From: Cladobotryum mycophilum
Taxonomy: Eukaryota > Ascomycota > Sordariomycetes > Hypocreales > Hypocreaceae
DNA: 64,000 bases
Assembly (NCBI GenBank): GCA_036429605.1
Contig: JAVFKD010000016.1
Location: forward strand, 186,001 to 250,000
Reading direction: 5' to 3'
The position numbers were made by a program, and so were the translations under genes. Numbering within the stretch: the stretch's first letter is position 1; every line of letters begins with the position of its first letter. Shown here piece by piece: positions 36,470 through 45,509 of the stretch. Below the pieces are notes generated by a model. That model made no database searches, was not told the origin of the DNA, and saw only the letters and a program-made list of their open reading frames with translations.

Positions 36470-36514
36470 AGGTGGCCGGAAAGTGGGGGTGGTCGGGACC
36501 TGGGTGGTCTGACT
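36470..36514 (-). repeat. Right terminal inverted repeat, 45 bp
   Basis: Exact inverted copy of 34659-34703. It lies about 100 bp upstream of the transposase start, so it may also act as part of its promoter. Confidence 0.95.
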
Positions 36515-37053
36515 CACCATCCATCCGTAAGCATCCCTACCTACCTACATAAGCGACCGACCAACCGAACCGTTCCCTGTTTGTGAGGGACAAAACAATC
36601 TCCGAGGCCCATTCTAGGACAAGGCGACGGATTACGAAACCCCAATTTGACAGGTAGGGGAAAAAAGAGAGAGCAGAAGGATCACACACACACACACACA
36701 CGGCGATAAGTTATAAGCCGAAAATTCACTCGTATGATTGGATTCCCTTTTTTCATTTTACTGCTTTGAGTCAGAATGTAACCCCTTCTCTTGCGTGCTT
36801 TTTGTCTTGTCTTATCTTTCATATAAAGGACCCTTTTGCCACCCTCCCCTCCCCTTCACTATACTATGATCCAAGGGAATTTTTTTCTTTCCCTATTACT
36901 TTCATCATTTTACGCTTGATTGATTGATTTGCTATAACCCAGGATTTTGTGTCGAAAAAGAAGAAAGAAAAAAGAAAAAGAGAGCGAGAGAGGGAGAGAG
37001 AGAGAGAAAGAAAGAGAGAGCTAACAGTTTTTGTCTTTTTTTTTTCGCCCGCC
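36515..37053. other. Intergenic and nicotinamidase promoter
   Basis: 539 bp. It has a CA dinucleotide repeat at about 36683-36701, a TATAAA at 36822-36827 and a purine-rich AG tract at about 36955-37020, just before the nicotinamidase start. Confidence 0.6.
36822..36827 (+). promoter_or_regulatory. TATAAA box of nicotinamidase gene
   Basis: TATAAA about 230 bp upstream of ATG 37054, followed by a C/T-rich stretch typical of fungal transcription starts. Confidence 0.45.
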
Positions 37054-37898
37054 ATGATGAAGACTATTTTGAGAGGCGGGTTTGTCGCGGCCGCCTGTGT
37101 GGTGGCCATGGCGAGTGCGTTTAAGCCTGCGCTTATAGTTGTTGACTTTCAGGAGGATTTCTGTCCGTCTGTGAGTTTTTGTCTTTTTTTTTTTTTTTTT
37201 TTTTTTTTTGTCCCCCTTGACCTTGATTTTCGTCATGATGATTTCAGAAAGCTGACAAACTGGTTGATGAAATCTTGTTAGAATGGCTCATTGGCGGTGC
37301 CTGGAGGTCGCGACATTGCTCCCATTGTCAACGCCCTGCTGGATCTGCCCTTTGCCCTCAAGATTGCGACGCGGGACTGGCACCCCCGGGACCACGTCTC
37401 GTTTGCGGCCAACCACCCGGGCGCGGCGCCGTTCACGTCCAACTACACCATCGTGAACCCGGCCGACGCGGCGGAGAACTACACCACCACGCTGTGGCCC
37501 GTACACTGCGTGCAGGGCTCGTCCGGCGCGCAGCTGGTGCCGGAGCTCAACCTGCGGGAGGTGGACGCCGTGATTGACAAGGGGATGAACCCTACGGTGG
37601 AGATGTACTCTGCGTTTTACGACCCGTTTCGGATCAGCGACAGTGGGCTGGCGGGGATGCTGCACGCGGCGGGGATCACGGACGTGTATGTCGTGGGGCT
37701 GGCGTTTGATTACTGCGTGAAGGCGACGGCGGAGCATGCGCTGGGGGAAGGGTTCGGGACGTATGTCGTGGGGGAGGGGACGAGGGCGGTGGACCCGGGG
37801 AGGTGGGAGGGGGTGAGGGGGAGTTGGAGGCGGTTGGGGTGAAGGTTGTGGGGGTGAAGGGGGAGGAGGTGAGGAGGGTGAGGGAGATGGAGTTGTAA
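37054..37898 (+). CDS. PNC1: Nicotinamidase (PNC1-like), signal-peptide start, frame broken by 1 nt
   Basis: Exons 37054-37170 and 37282-37898 with a 111-nt intron (GTGAGT, branch GCTGAC) holding a T26 run; 244 residues after allowing one base. Isochorismatase-fold hydrolase converting nicotinamide to nicotinic acid in NAD salvage. Conserved elements are IVVDFQEDFCP (catalytic Asp31), NGSLAVPGGRD, ATRDWHPRDHVSF (metal Asp and His), WPVHCVQGS, VIDKGMNP (Lys) and LAFDYCVKATA (nucleophile Cys). ATG 37054 gives a 22-residue hydrophobic leader ending ASA, like a secretion signal. An in-frame ATG at 37108 with excellent context (ggccATGG) gives the usual cytosolic start MASAFKPALIVVDFQ. The end is broken in a G5 run (37817-37821); one more G continues with the family C-terminus to TAA at 37898. 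Confidence 0.9.
37184..37209 (+). repeat. T26 run inside the nicotinamidase intron
   Basis: Uninterrupted poly-T of 26 in the first half of the intron. It makes this intron about twice as long as most others in the window. Confidence 0.85.
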
Positions 37899-38164
37899 TG
37901 ATGGGGGAATGAGTGCGCAAGGACAACAGGAGACTTGCATGGACTATTTATGATATGGCGGTTTGGGCACTTTGCACGACTTTGACTTTTTCTATCTTTC
38001 TTTTTCATCTATGGAGGATGAGGACTTGATCAATGGATATTAGATATGTAGTTTCCTCGGGGAAAATTGGGTTTGGGGTATCTCTCTTTCTCTTTCAAAC
38101 GTCTTATACTGCGTCACTTGTCTGTTTGGGCCATCATGTGTGGAGTGGAGATTTCTTTTCACTA

Positions 38165-38205
<41 letters not shown>

Positions 38206-38908
38206 ACTAGAAGCTAGGCTGATGCGAACGAGATAAATCTCATCAGCTTTTAGATCTAGCGTCAAGAACCTTGGTCATGAGAAAAAGGTTTTCTTGAGAA
38301 AAGGTTTCTTGAGAGGTAGAGCGGGTGTGGAGGTGCATGTAAAGATTGTGCAGTGGTGGTGGAATCTTCAAACATCTGTTGATCATCTACTGGGGGATCT
38401 GATGATCCTGAATAGTTCATGCTTTTGGAGGCTCACTGACTCGCAGTGCTTGGATCATGGCATCTTACCTGGCTTGGTTCTAAACATTCTCTGCAGAAAT
38501 TGTCTACATACAACGGTCCAACACTCTAGATTAGAACCTTAGTTATTTACCAACATGGAAGCTGTCGATGGGGTTATAAGCAAATGACTAAACACTCGAA
38601 AGCTCCTCGTTATGGGGCGATGATAGGGGGTCTCATCTCCATGAACATATCATCTTTTTTACATAGTAAGAGATCATTAAGGATGGAATGGTATGACGTT
38701 TACTGGTGAATATAGATATCCTCTATTGTAGACTTGGACACTAATACGTTTGACAGTCTTGAATATTCTACTAAACTGCGCACAATAATCTTTGATGATG
38801 GGAGACCCAAGTAAACTGAAATGGCCGGATACGTGGACTCGGCTGACTAGTACCCTTCATCATTGCCTTGGCCCCCCCGCCCCTTTGCTGTTCATCAAAA
38901 CGCCCCAT
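37899..38908. other. Intergenic between nicotinamidase and secreted-peptide gene
   Basis: 1.0 kb between two converging genes, with a CT microsatellite at 38171-38203. The remainder has no convincing gene. Confidence 0.5.
38171..38203 (+). repeat. (CT)n microsatellite
   Basis: About sixteen uninterrupted CT units. Confidence 0.85.
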
Positions 38909-39278
38909 TTATGGAGTAGCAGCCTCGCAGAATCCAATTCTAGTGTCGAAATCAACGACGCAATACTGAGGAACAGGGCAAAGACCCAACGTGACCCCAA
39001 GAAACTCTATACCGTAGGAATTAGTAAAAGGGGTGGGTTTCAAATGCCATTTCAGCGGGAGAGGTTTTGCTTTTTTTTGGGGGGAGGGGACTTGCCACAG
39101 AGGAAATCCTTGGGGAGTGGATGCTGAGACGTGGGTGCTGGGCTATCATCTGCATAAAACATGTTAGTTGGAGGTCCTCTACTATTAAAGGGTTCTGTTC
39201 TGTTGACTTGCCTCCTGGGATGACGGTTCCGAGGGCGGGGAGGGCCATGATGAGGACGGAGAAGATGGTGGACTTCAT
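38909..39278 (-). CDS. Small secreted cysteine-containing protein, two GC-AG introns
   Basis: Three exons: 39278-39212, 39149-39096 and 39006-38909, total 219 nt, 72 residues. Intron 1 (39150-39211, 62 nt) and intron 2 (39007-39095, 89 nt) both start GCAAGT, the strong form of the rare GC donor. Both have normal branch/acceptor signals (CTAAC...GCAG; ACTAAT...ATAG) and keep the frame. Residues 1 to about 19 are a clear signal peptide (KSTIFSVLIMALPALG). A Pro/Ser-rich segment (DDSPAPTSQHPLP) follows, then a C-terminal domain with four Cys spaced C-x9-C-x5-C-x10-C, enough for two disulphides. A TATATAA box sits about 115 bp upstream. I do not recognise the family; secreted peptide or effector-like protein is as far as the sequence goes. 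The model depends on GC-AG splicing. Confidence 0.6.
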
Positions 39279-40932
39279 GTTTGATGTGTCTTGCTCGGCG
39301 ATGTGCTTGGTTGTGTTTGCTTGCTTGAAAGTTGATGCGAATATTTGTTTAGTGAATGTCTTTCATCAACGGTGCGAATCCTCCCATCTTTTATATACAG
39401 ATGCCTATCACGATGATGAACCTTTTCATCCCGCGTATATCCTGGTGGCCCGTCGCCGAGGCCTGCATGCCGTCTTAGATGAACCTCGTATTCACCAGAG
39501 CCGGTTTGACTATGAAAGGCGTACTTGACATGCTCGCGTCCGCCAGCAGGCCAATTATTCATCGTCCTTTCTTACCGCAGGTGGTCTCATTTTCATTGCA
39601 ACGTACACCCACGCACCCACCATTTCTGTACGCGTAAAGAAAGTTCAATCAAGCACTTATCCAAAGGACAACGTGTGAACAGGGGGAGGGACGCTTTAAA
39701 TAGAAGCTTAACTTTGCTCTTCATCTGATTGGTGTTCGGTGCGTTTAGCACCCTGTACACACATGCATGCATAATCGTATGCCTCCCATGTGTTTTACAT
39801 TCGATGCATCTCGTAAGTCGTCCAATCGGAGACTTGCATCCCTTTCTGTAGTATCCTACAGCTCACGTCTTGGGACATCGAACCGCTTCTCGTATAAGCA
39901 GTCGCTTGTTTTTATGACTGCAGATTCAAGATGATGACTGCATCGAACTCGTGTTTCTCCAATAGTTTATCAGGTCCTAGAGTATTATAATCTGTAGAGG
40001 GAGATGTGCCTTGGGATGACTAACCCTATATCTTAGACATCCTTGGCTTAGTCCACCATCCCACGAAGATGTCAACCGTAAAGCCAATAGTAAGTGAGAG
40101 GATACGAACACATTCCTCACCCTCGTAGCTTTTCCATTCTTGTGCCATCGAGGTGAAAGCCCTCCCTCATGGACTTGAATTGAATGTATCTCTTATACGT
40201 GATAACCCCAGTGGGTAGAATATATGAGGGGAAGAAAGAAATGGGCGAGACTATAGGAGTGGATATCGGACATTGCAAACGGTGCAATGTGTGCTCCATG
40301 TATGTGGTAAGGGCATGATTATGACCAAAGGGGGTATAAATGCAGCCTTTTCAAGGGCAATGACGAGAGCGTAGCGTAGTAAGAAGACACTGAATCAAGG
40401 AAGAAATGGTAAAGATGCAAAGTATAATACAGGCGTAGCAAACCGCGTTGATCATCTCTAGGAGCTGCTCACGCTTTCACCTTGGGGAATGGGGGTCTCA
40501 GACCGGATGAGAAGAAAAGGGACTAGGTGCAGTACATCCAACAAGAACACAAGTACCATATATAGAATGAGTAGTAATACATAAAAACCTCCATTGACAA
40601 ATGACAAGTAGCCCCCTTTTTGTCTTGCATCCCCATCGCATTCCCAGATATTCATGGGGTGCTACATGTGACAAGCCTCAACACCAAGAAAGGATCAAAC
40701 AAAGTGTCAAAAAACAAGCGAGAAACTGTAAACGACAACGAGCCTGGTGCATTAAGAACGTTATAGTCGGAATCACGATGAGGTAAGTTTGAGCAAATGA
40801 TGGAAGTGCGAAGCAATCTGACGTATATTCATGCAGCAAGTAATAATATATATATATAAGAAATAAAAGAAACCCATCATGGGCCTAAAAGCCATCCTCC
40901 CCTATCCTCCCATCCCCTCCCCCTTCACCCCT
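39279..40932. other. Intergenic, about 1.65 kb
   Basis: Promoter of the secreted-peptide gene on the left, 3' flank of the coiled-coil gene on the right. Open frames are short and without motifs. An AT repeat lies near 40846-40858. Confidence 0.5.
39391..39397 (-). promoter_or_regulatory. TATATAA box of secreted-peptide gene
   Basis: Minus-strand TATATAA about 113-120 bp upstream of ATG 39278, an ordinary distance for a short-leader gene. Confidence 0.45.
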
Positions 40933-41613
40933 CTAGTGAAACTCCCTCTTGATGCATTCCACCACGGACCTGACATACTCCTCCGTGAGCGGCTGCGCCG
41001 CCCGCTCCTGGACCGTCATGTCCTCGAAGCGCTTTGCCTTGGGCAGCTCAGCCGCTTCGGCGGGAGAGTATGCCAAGTCCTGTGGCACGTCCGCGTCAAA
41101 GTCCGGGTACTCATAAGCGGACTCGGCCGGTGCCTCTGGTAGGTACAAATAGTTATGTGGGTTGTAAACCCATTGGGCGGTGGTGGCGGCGGCGGCGGCA
41201 GCGGCAGCTTGTTCTTGGGCCATCTGGGCTATTTCAGCCTCCCTGGCGGCTGCCTCTTCCAGCTCCGCCTCGTAAGCGAGGTTCATCTCGTCGAGCTGCT
41301 CTTCCGTCTCCTTCAGATCCTCGATGGCCTTCTCAACGGCGGGCACTTGGATCAGCGCGACATGCTTGATGTGCGCGGCCGCCTCCTTCTCGAACGGAGT
41401 CATCAGCTCCGGGGCGAACTCGAAGTCGTCCTCCCAGTCGAAGCCCCGAGCGGCCTCGAAGCGGGCCTCGTAGAGCTCGAGGGAGGCGGGAGTATTGGAG
41501 GGGGTCTCGGGGGGCGTGGGGATGGGGCTGCCCGTGGAGGAGTTGCTCGTGTAAGATGGGTCCGAGGTCTGAGGCTCGTAGCTAGGAGCGAGGACATTCA
41601 ATGTGGGAGACAT
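40933..41613 (-). CDS. Hypothetical acidic coiled-coil protein
   Basis: Intronless, 226 residues from ATG 41613. The frame continues upstream to 41916 but there it reads as leader sequence; a TATAAAA box at 41898-41904 supports the later start. Residues 1-50 are Ser/Thr/Pro-rich. Residues about 80-150 are a strongly charged helix likely to form a coiled coil (EDLKETEEQLDEMNLAYEAE), ending in an Ala9 tract encoded by a GCN repeat. The C-terminus has MTVQERAAQPLTEEYVRSVV. No signal peptide or membrane segment. I do not recognise a family; role unknown. Confidence 0.75.
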   Translation of the reverse strand: MSPTLNVLAPSYEPQTSDPSYTSNSSTGSPIPTPPETPSNTPASLELYEARFEAARGFDWEDDFEFAPELMTPFEKEAAAHIKHVALIQVPAVEKAIEDLKETEEQLDEMNLAYEAELEEAAAREAEIAQMAQEQAAAAAAAATTAQWVYNPHNYLYLPEAPAESAYEYPDFDADVPQDLAYSPAEAAELPKAKRFEDMTVQERAAQPLTEEYVRSVVECIKREFH

Positions 41614-42890
41614 TATGCCAAAACCTCCTTTGAAGGAGAAATATGCGTTTGGTAGAAAAGAGGTAGATGTATAAGTGAGATTTGTGTCTGTGTCCAAATC
41701 TGTCTGACTGTACGTGCGTGTGGTATGATGGATGATAGGCTGCTGTCTGATATCTGGTGCTTGATGTCTGATGTCTGAGATTCTGAGAGTTCGGATAGTT
41801 ATAAGCTGTCGATGCTGGAAGCAGGCAATAGAGAAGTAGCTAAAATGATAGATGAGAGATGATTGACAAGACGAATAGAAAAGGGGGGGAGAAACCCTTT
41901 TATACCCCCATCCCATAGGACGTCCAGAATCTCAGTGTCCAACATCAGAGTTCAAGATGATCTGCCATTGAAGACAAAGCAAAAGTCAATCATCCCTATT
42001 AACCTTTTTTTTGTTGCAAAAACGCCAAACGCGAAATCTCATGAAGAAGCAAAGTATAATCAAGACAAAGGTAAAACAAACTTTGTAGACGGGGTTCTCA
42101 TCGTATGTGCTAGGTGTGTGTCGTTGCGACTCGTTGCGGTTCGCGTATGTTGACGAGGACGATCGTTTTGGTCTTGGCGTGTTTTTTTTGTACGACGTAT
42201 ATAGGGTGAGTGAGTATGGAGGAGACTTGATTGGCCATCAATGACTTATGATTAATTGGGCGTGTTGCTTATGATGAAATCGATACTATATACATCATCT
42301 TGCTCTCACTCTCATAAAGAGACGGCCCAACATCGATAGTGTTGATTAGACTTGACTATAAGATACTCAAAGGGGACCGGGGGTGTATCTACAAGATCTT
42401 GGAAACTTGCATCAAACTATACTTTGATGAAGAGATGAATCAGGTTGAAACCTACAAACTATATCTTTCTACCTATACAACAAGAATCAGACGTGGCACT
42501 CCACGCAAAGCCATGTCGAGCTTCTCAAGATCGTAAGCTTTATATGGGGACACCGGGTCTCCACATCGGCTTTGTGTAATACTGGATAAGGTTCCTGGCC
42601 GTAGTGTAGTCGCTAGTATAAAGTATGTAGGTTTGAAAGGGGGTTCATGAGGATGATGACAATTGGGTTTGGAAGATCAATTAAGTTTCTTAGGAACCAA
42701 ATGCAATGTCCAGGATAGATGCATAATGTAGGGATTTGTATTCGTCCTTGTGATACCGAGATGATGAAGATCAGTACGTTGGACATCAAGTCCATACCCC
42801 CAATAAATAATCAGATATAATGTCTTTGCATCATTGTTCCATTTCCTCATAATAGTACATTTCATCATAAACCCAATGTCTCCTTTTTTT
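41614..42890. other. Intergenic between coiled-coil gene and SDH5
   Basis: 1.28 kb. The first 300 bp are leader and core promoter of the coiled-coil gene. Nothing else is identifiable. Confidence 0.5.
41898..41904 (-). promoter_or_regulatory. TATAAAA box of coiled-coil protein gene
   Basis: Perfect TATAAAA on the minus strand about 285 bp upstream of ATG 41613, implying a leader of roughly 250 nt. Confidence 0.5.
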
Positions 42891-43593
42891 TTATTTCGAC
42901 TCTAGAGGCGGCATAAACGCCATTCCCGTGCCCTCCCCTCCATCCACACTCCTACTCCTCACATGCGCCCTCAACTTGTCTAACACGGCGCTATCCCTCC
43001 ACCGCGAGGGCACAGGCCTATACGCTGGCTTGAAGTTGCCCACGGTCTGCGCCCACTCGCCCTTGGGAGGGTCCCTCGGCAGGCTGTCCTCCGTCGAGGA
43101 GGCAAACTCCGGGGTGGCGGATGCGCTGGCGGGGCTCTCGGTGACGGACGGGTTGGTCGACGAGTTGGGCTCGCGCTGGGTGGCCCAGTAGTATATGTCC
43201 CAGTCGTTCTCGTCGAGGAAGAGGTCGTACTGATCCAGTTGCTCGGTGGTCATGGTGGGGAGGTGAGCCGCCGCAAAAGTAGACAGCAAGAGATCCGATT
43301 CAAGAATGCCACGTTTGCGAGATTGATCTGCCAGAATGTCAGTCCTTTTGGTCTCTCATACTATCTATCATGGAGACTTGTAAAAACGTACAGAGAAGGC
43401 GCGCGCGCTTGGTGTTGTCGTCCTCGCCTACACGACGCAGCGGCTCGATGCGGAATTTTGCGCCCTCAAGCTCGCCAACGCCAAGTTCAGACGGGGACGC
43501 ATTGTGCAATCGGGGGGCCGTGCTGAGGGGTCTCTGGAGGAGAAGAGAGGATAGCCTGGAGGCGCGACGGATGTGTGATTGTGTGAGACGCAT
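42891..43593 (-). CDS. SDH5: Succinate dehydrogenase assembly factor 2 (SDH5/SDHAF2)
   Basis: Exons 43593-43392 and 43327-42891 with a 64-nt intron (GTACGT, branch ACTGAC, acceptor GGCAG) that splits a Tyr codon; 212 residues. Required for covalent attachment of FAD to the SDH flavoprotein in the mitochondrial matrix. Residues 1-30 are an Arg/Ser/Leu-rich presequence ([18 protein letters not shown]). The family core reads [17 protein letters not shown] across the splice, then [31 protein letters not shown] and [10 protein letters not shown]. The C-terminal half (about 100 residues, Ser/Pro-rich, then [21 protein letters not shown]) is longer than in yeast or human but usual for filamentous fungi as far as I know. 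Frame intact. Confidence 0.95.
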
Positions 43594-44693
43594 GATGGAG
43601 GCGGTCGTTGCGTTGTTGCGCTGTGGCGATGTTGATGTTGATGATGAATGTGAAGGAAATGGATTGGATCCAATGCCGAGGTCGCGATTGGGTTGGTGGG
43701 GGGGACGATAAGATTAGATTAGATAGAAGGTTCGGGTAGAGCTTCTAGAATGTGTGTATAAGATGGGAGGCGACAGCTTCTGTATGGCAATTATTTGAGA
43801 TGAGTTCTAAACAAAAGCAAGAGATTATCTTGTACTTGAATAATAATAATAAAGTGATATGTCAAGTTCAAGCATATGCAAGCCTATAAATGTTGGTCTA
43901 GATATTTAGAAAATATGACCAGATTTATTTGTTCTCTCGTAGCTTTGTCCTATCCTACCCTTGACCCCTACTATGCATAAGAAAGCATAAACAAGACGCC
44001 TCATCAGTTCAGACTTTACCAGCGCTGGTCGTCATGAAAATGGCGCACATATTCCAACTTTGTCGGAAGCGAGGTTTATGCCCATTCCCTACAGGTGAGC
44101 ACCAGCCCACATTTTACAGCTATAGAAACGCCTTGAGGGTGAGAGCAGACAGTTTTCTCTTCCACGAGAGTGAAATGCATAGCATAAACAAAACCCGCGT
44201 ACAGAGAGCAATACATGCACAAGGATACGGATATATCGGCTAGAGAGGATAGGTACTGAGCATGGTAGTAAAGGTTGCAAAATTTTCCATGTAAAACGCC
44301 CGCCGTTAAAAACAAACTGATACAAAATCTCTCGTTTACAGCCCACGCCCCAAAGCATTGCAGGCCTTTGTCAACCCCAGAAGTCCACATTGTCTGTCAT
44401 TAATAATGACGATATGGGTCAAAGATTGCATATTGGAGTAGGCCGGCAGTTCCAACTGGACAGATCTTCTTTGGAGAACGAGAGCCCCTCCTCAGGCATT
44501 CTGTTGCCTTTCCGACTACTTCGGCCCAGCAATCTTATTTGGGGTCGTTTTAGGAATTTCGTTCTTAGATTGGCGTCGCCGACGCAGCCGGACGAGCTGT
44601 CTTCCGGCCGTAGTCTGTTTCTTTCGGTCTTGCATCATTTGCATTCTGTTCACAGTTCTTAGTTTTGGCCATCAAGTATATTTGGGACGCAGG
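43594..44693. other. Intergenic, about 1.1 kb
   Basis: SDH5 promoter and the 3' flank of the next minus-strand gene. Short unsupported frames only. Confidence 0.5.
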
Positions 44694-45509
44694 TTATAAT
44701 ACATACGCTTGCCTCACAATCTCTTCTTCAAGGTCATCTTCATCGCCTAAAGATGCGCTGAGAGGCTCTCCCCTGGGAGAAAGATATCTTGGGTCCACCT
44801 CGATGCACTCTGTGGAATCACCATGTGTCGCTGCGCGGAAAGGGAGGGGAGATGTCAAAGATGTCCAGTAGTTGGATGGTGTTTCGGGGCAGGATTTACT
44901 TCTTTTCTCCATGACTGAAGTCGATCTCTCACGTCCAATTCTCGAATGTGGACGAGAGCTTGGCTGCTCTTCAGACTCCTGGCTGTTCTTATCGACGCAA
45001 GCATTGCTCTGAGAGGAGTGGCTAGGTCGAACGGTTTTCAGGCTTTCTCCCAAGACTGTTGGTTCAACATGAGATAGCTTGTCTCGAACAACGGCCCTGT
45101 TCAATATTGGCAATGTCTCCAGCCCCAAGGCACGCCTCTCGTGGTTATTTTCTTCCAATAGATAGCGTTCCAGAAGGAAGAGACGGAGCGAGGGGGTTTG
45201 GGTGGTCTGTCTTGTGGGACCAGAGCCATTTTCCAGAGAGTAATCTGCCCTGGGGAGATCGAGGGGAATGAATACCGAAGCCGGGGGCCGTGGTGTGCCA
45301 GAGTGGTTCGGCAGTCGTTCAAGGTCATCGTGCATGGAATTAGAACCGTCGTTTCTGGATCCCATTACCACGTCAATAGAAAGATCTCAAGCAAAGGTGT
45401 CGAGAGAGAAGAGAGTTTCTTACCCCTGGGAGCGCCATGCGGGATCATCAAGGCTTATGGTGCTATCACGCCGAGACCGGTTTGTGTCGTGATGAGGTTG
45501 TCCGTCCAT
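44694..45509 (-). CDS. Hypothetical Ser/Arg-rich protein
   Basis: Two exons, 45509-45424 and 45354-44694, with a 69-nt intron (GTAAGA donor, TTGAC branch, CCAG acceptor) that keeps the frame; 248 residues. The first exon encodes MDGQPHHDTNRSRRDSTISL. A Pro/Leu-rich stretch (PRPPASVFIPLDLPRADYSL) precedes a short amphipathic segment (SLRLFLLERYLLEENNHERR), which is the only part that looks folded. The remainder is Ser-rich and basic with several RxxS-type sites, and the end is acidic (GDEDDLEEEIVRQ). No recognised domain, signal or membrane segment. Possibly regulatory and phosphorylated, but that is inference. Confidence 0.65.

Larger units (their letters stand above)
34659..36514 (-). mobile_element. 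Fot1/pogo-like DNA transposon, complete
   Basis: 1856-bp element bounded by 45-bp inverted repeats that are identical base for base. It holds one intact transposase gene on the minus strand that fills most of the interior. Size, DDE type and organisation match the Fot1/pogo branch of the Tc1/mariner superfamily. The dinucleotide CA flanks both ends; these elements normally duplicate TA, so the target-site duplication is unusual or accidental. Perfect repeats and an uninterrupted gene show recent insertion and no visible RIP damage. Confidence 0.93.

Noticed and set aside
34659..36514. RIP-inactivated transposon
   Set aside because: Inverted repeats are identical and the transposase has no premature stop, so there is no sign of C-to-T mutation.
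38165..38203. Possible CRISPR-like or functional repeat array
   Set aside because: A plain CT microsatellite without spacers.
41614..41916. 101-residue N-terminal extension of the coiled-coil protein
   Set aside because: A TATAAAA box lies within it at 41898-41904, and the translation looks like untranslated leader.
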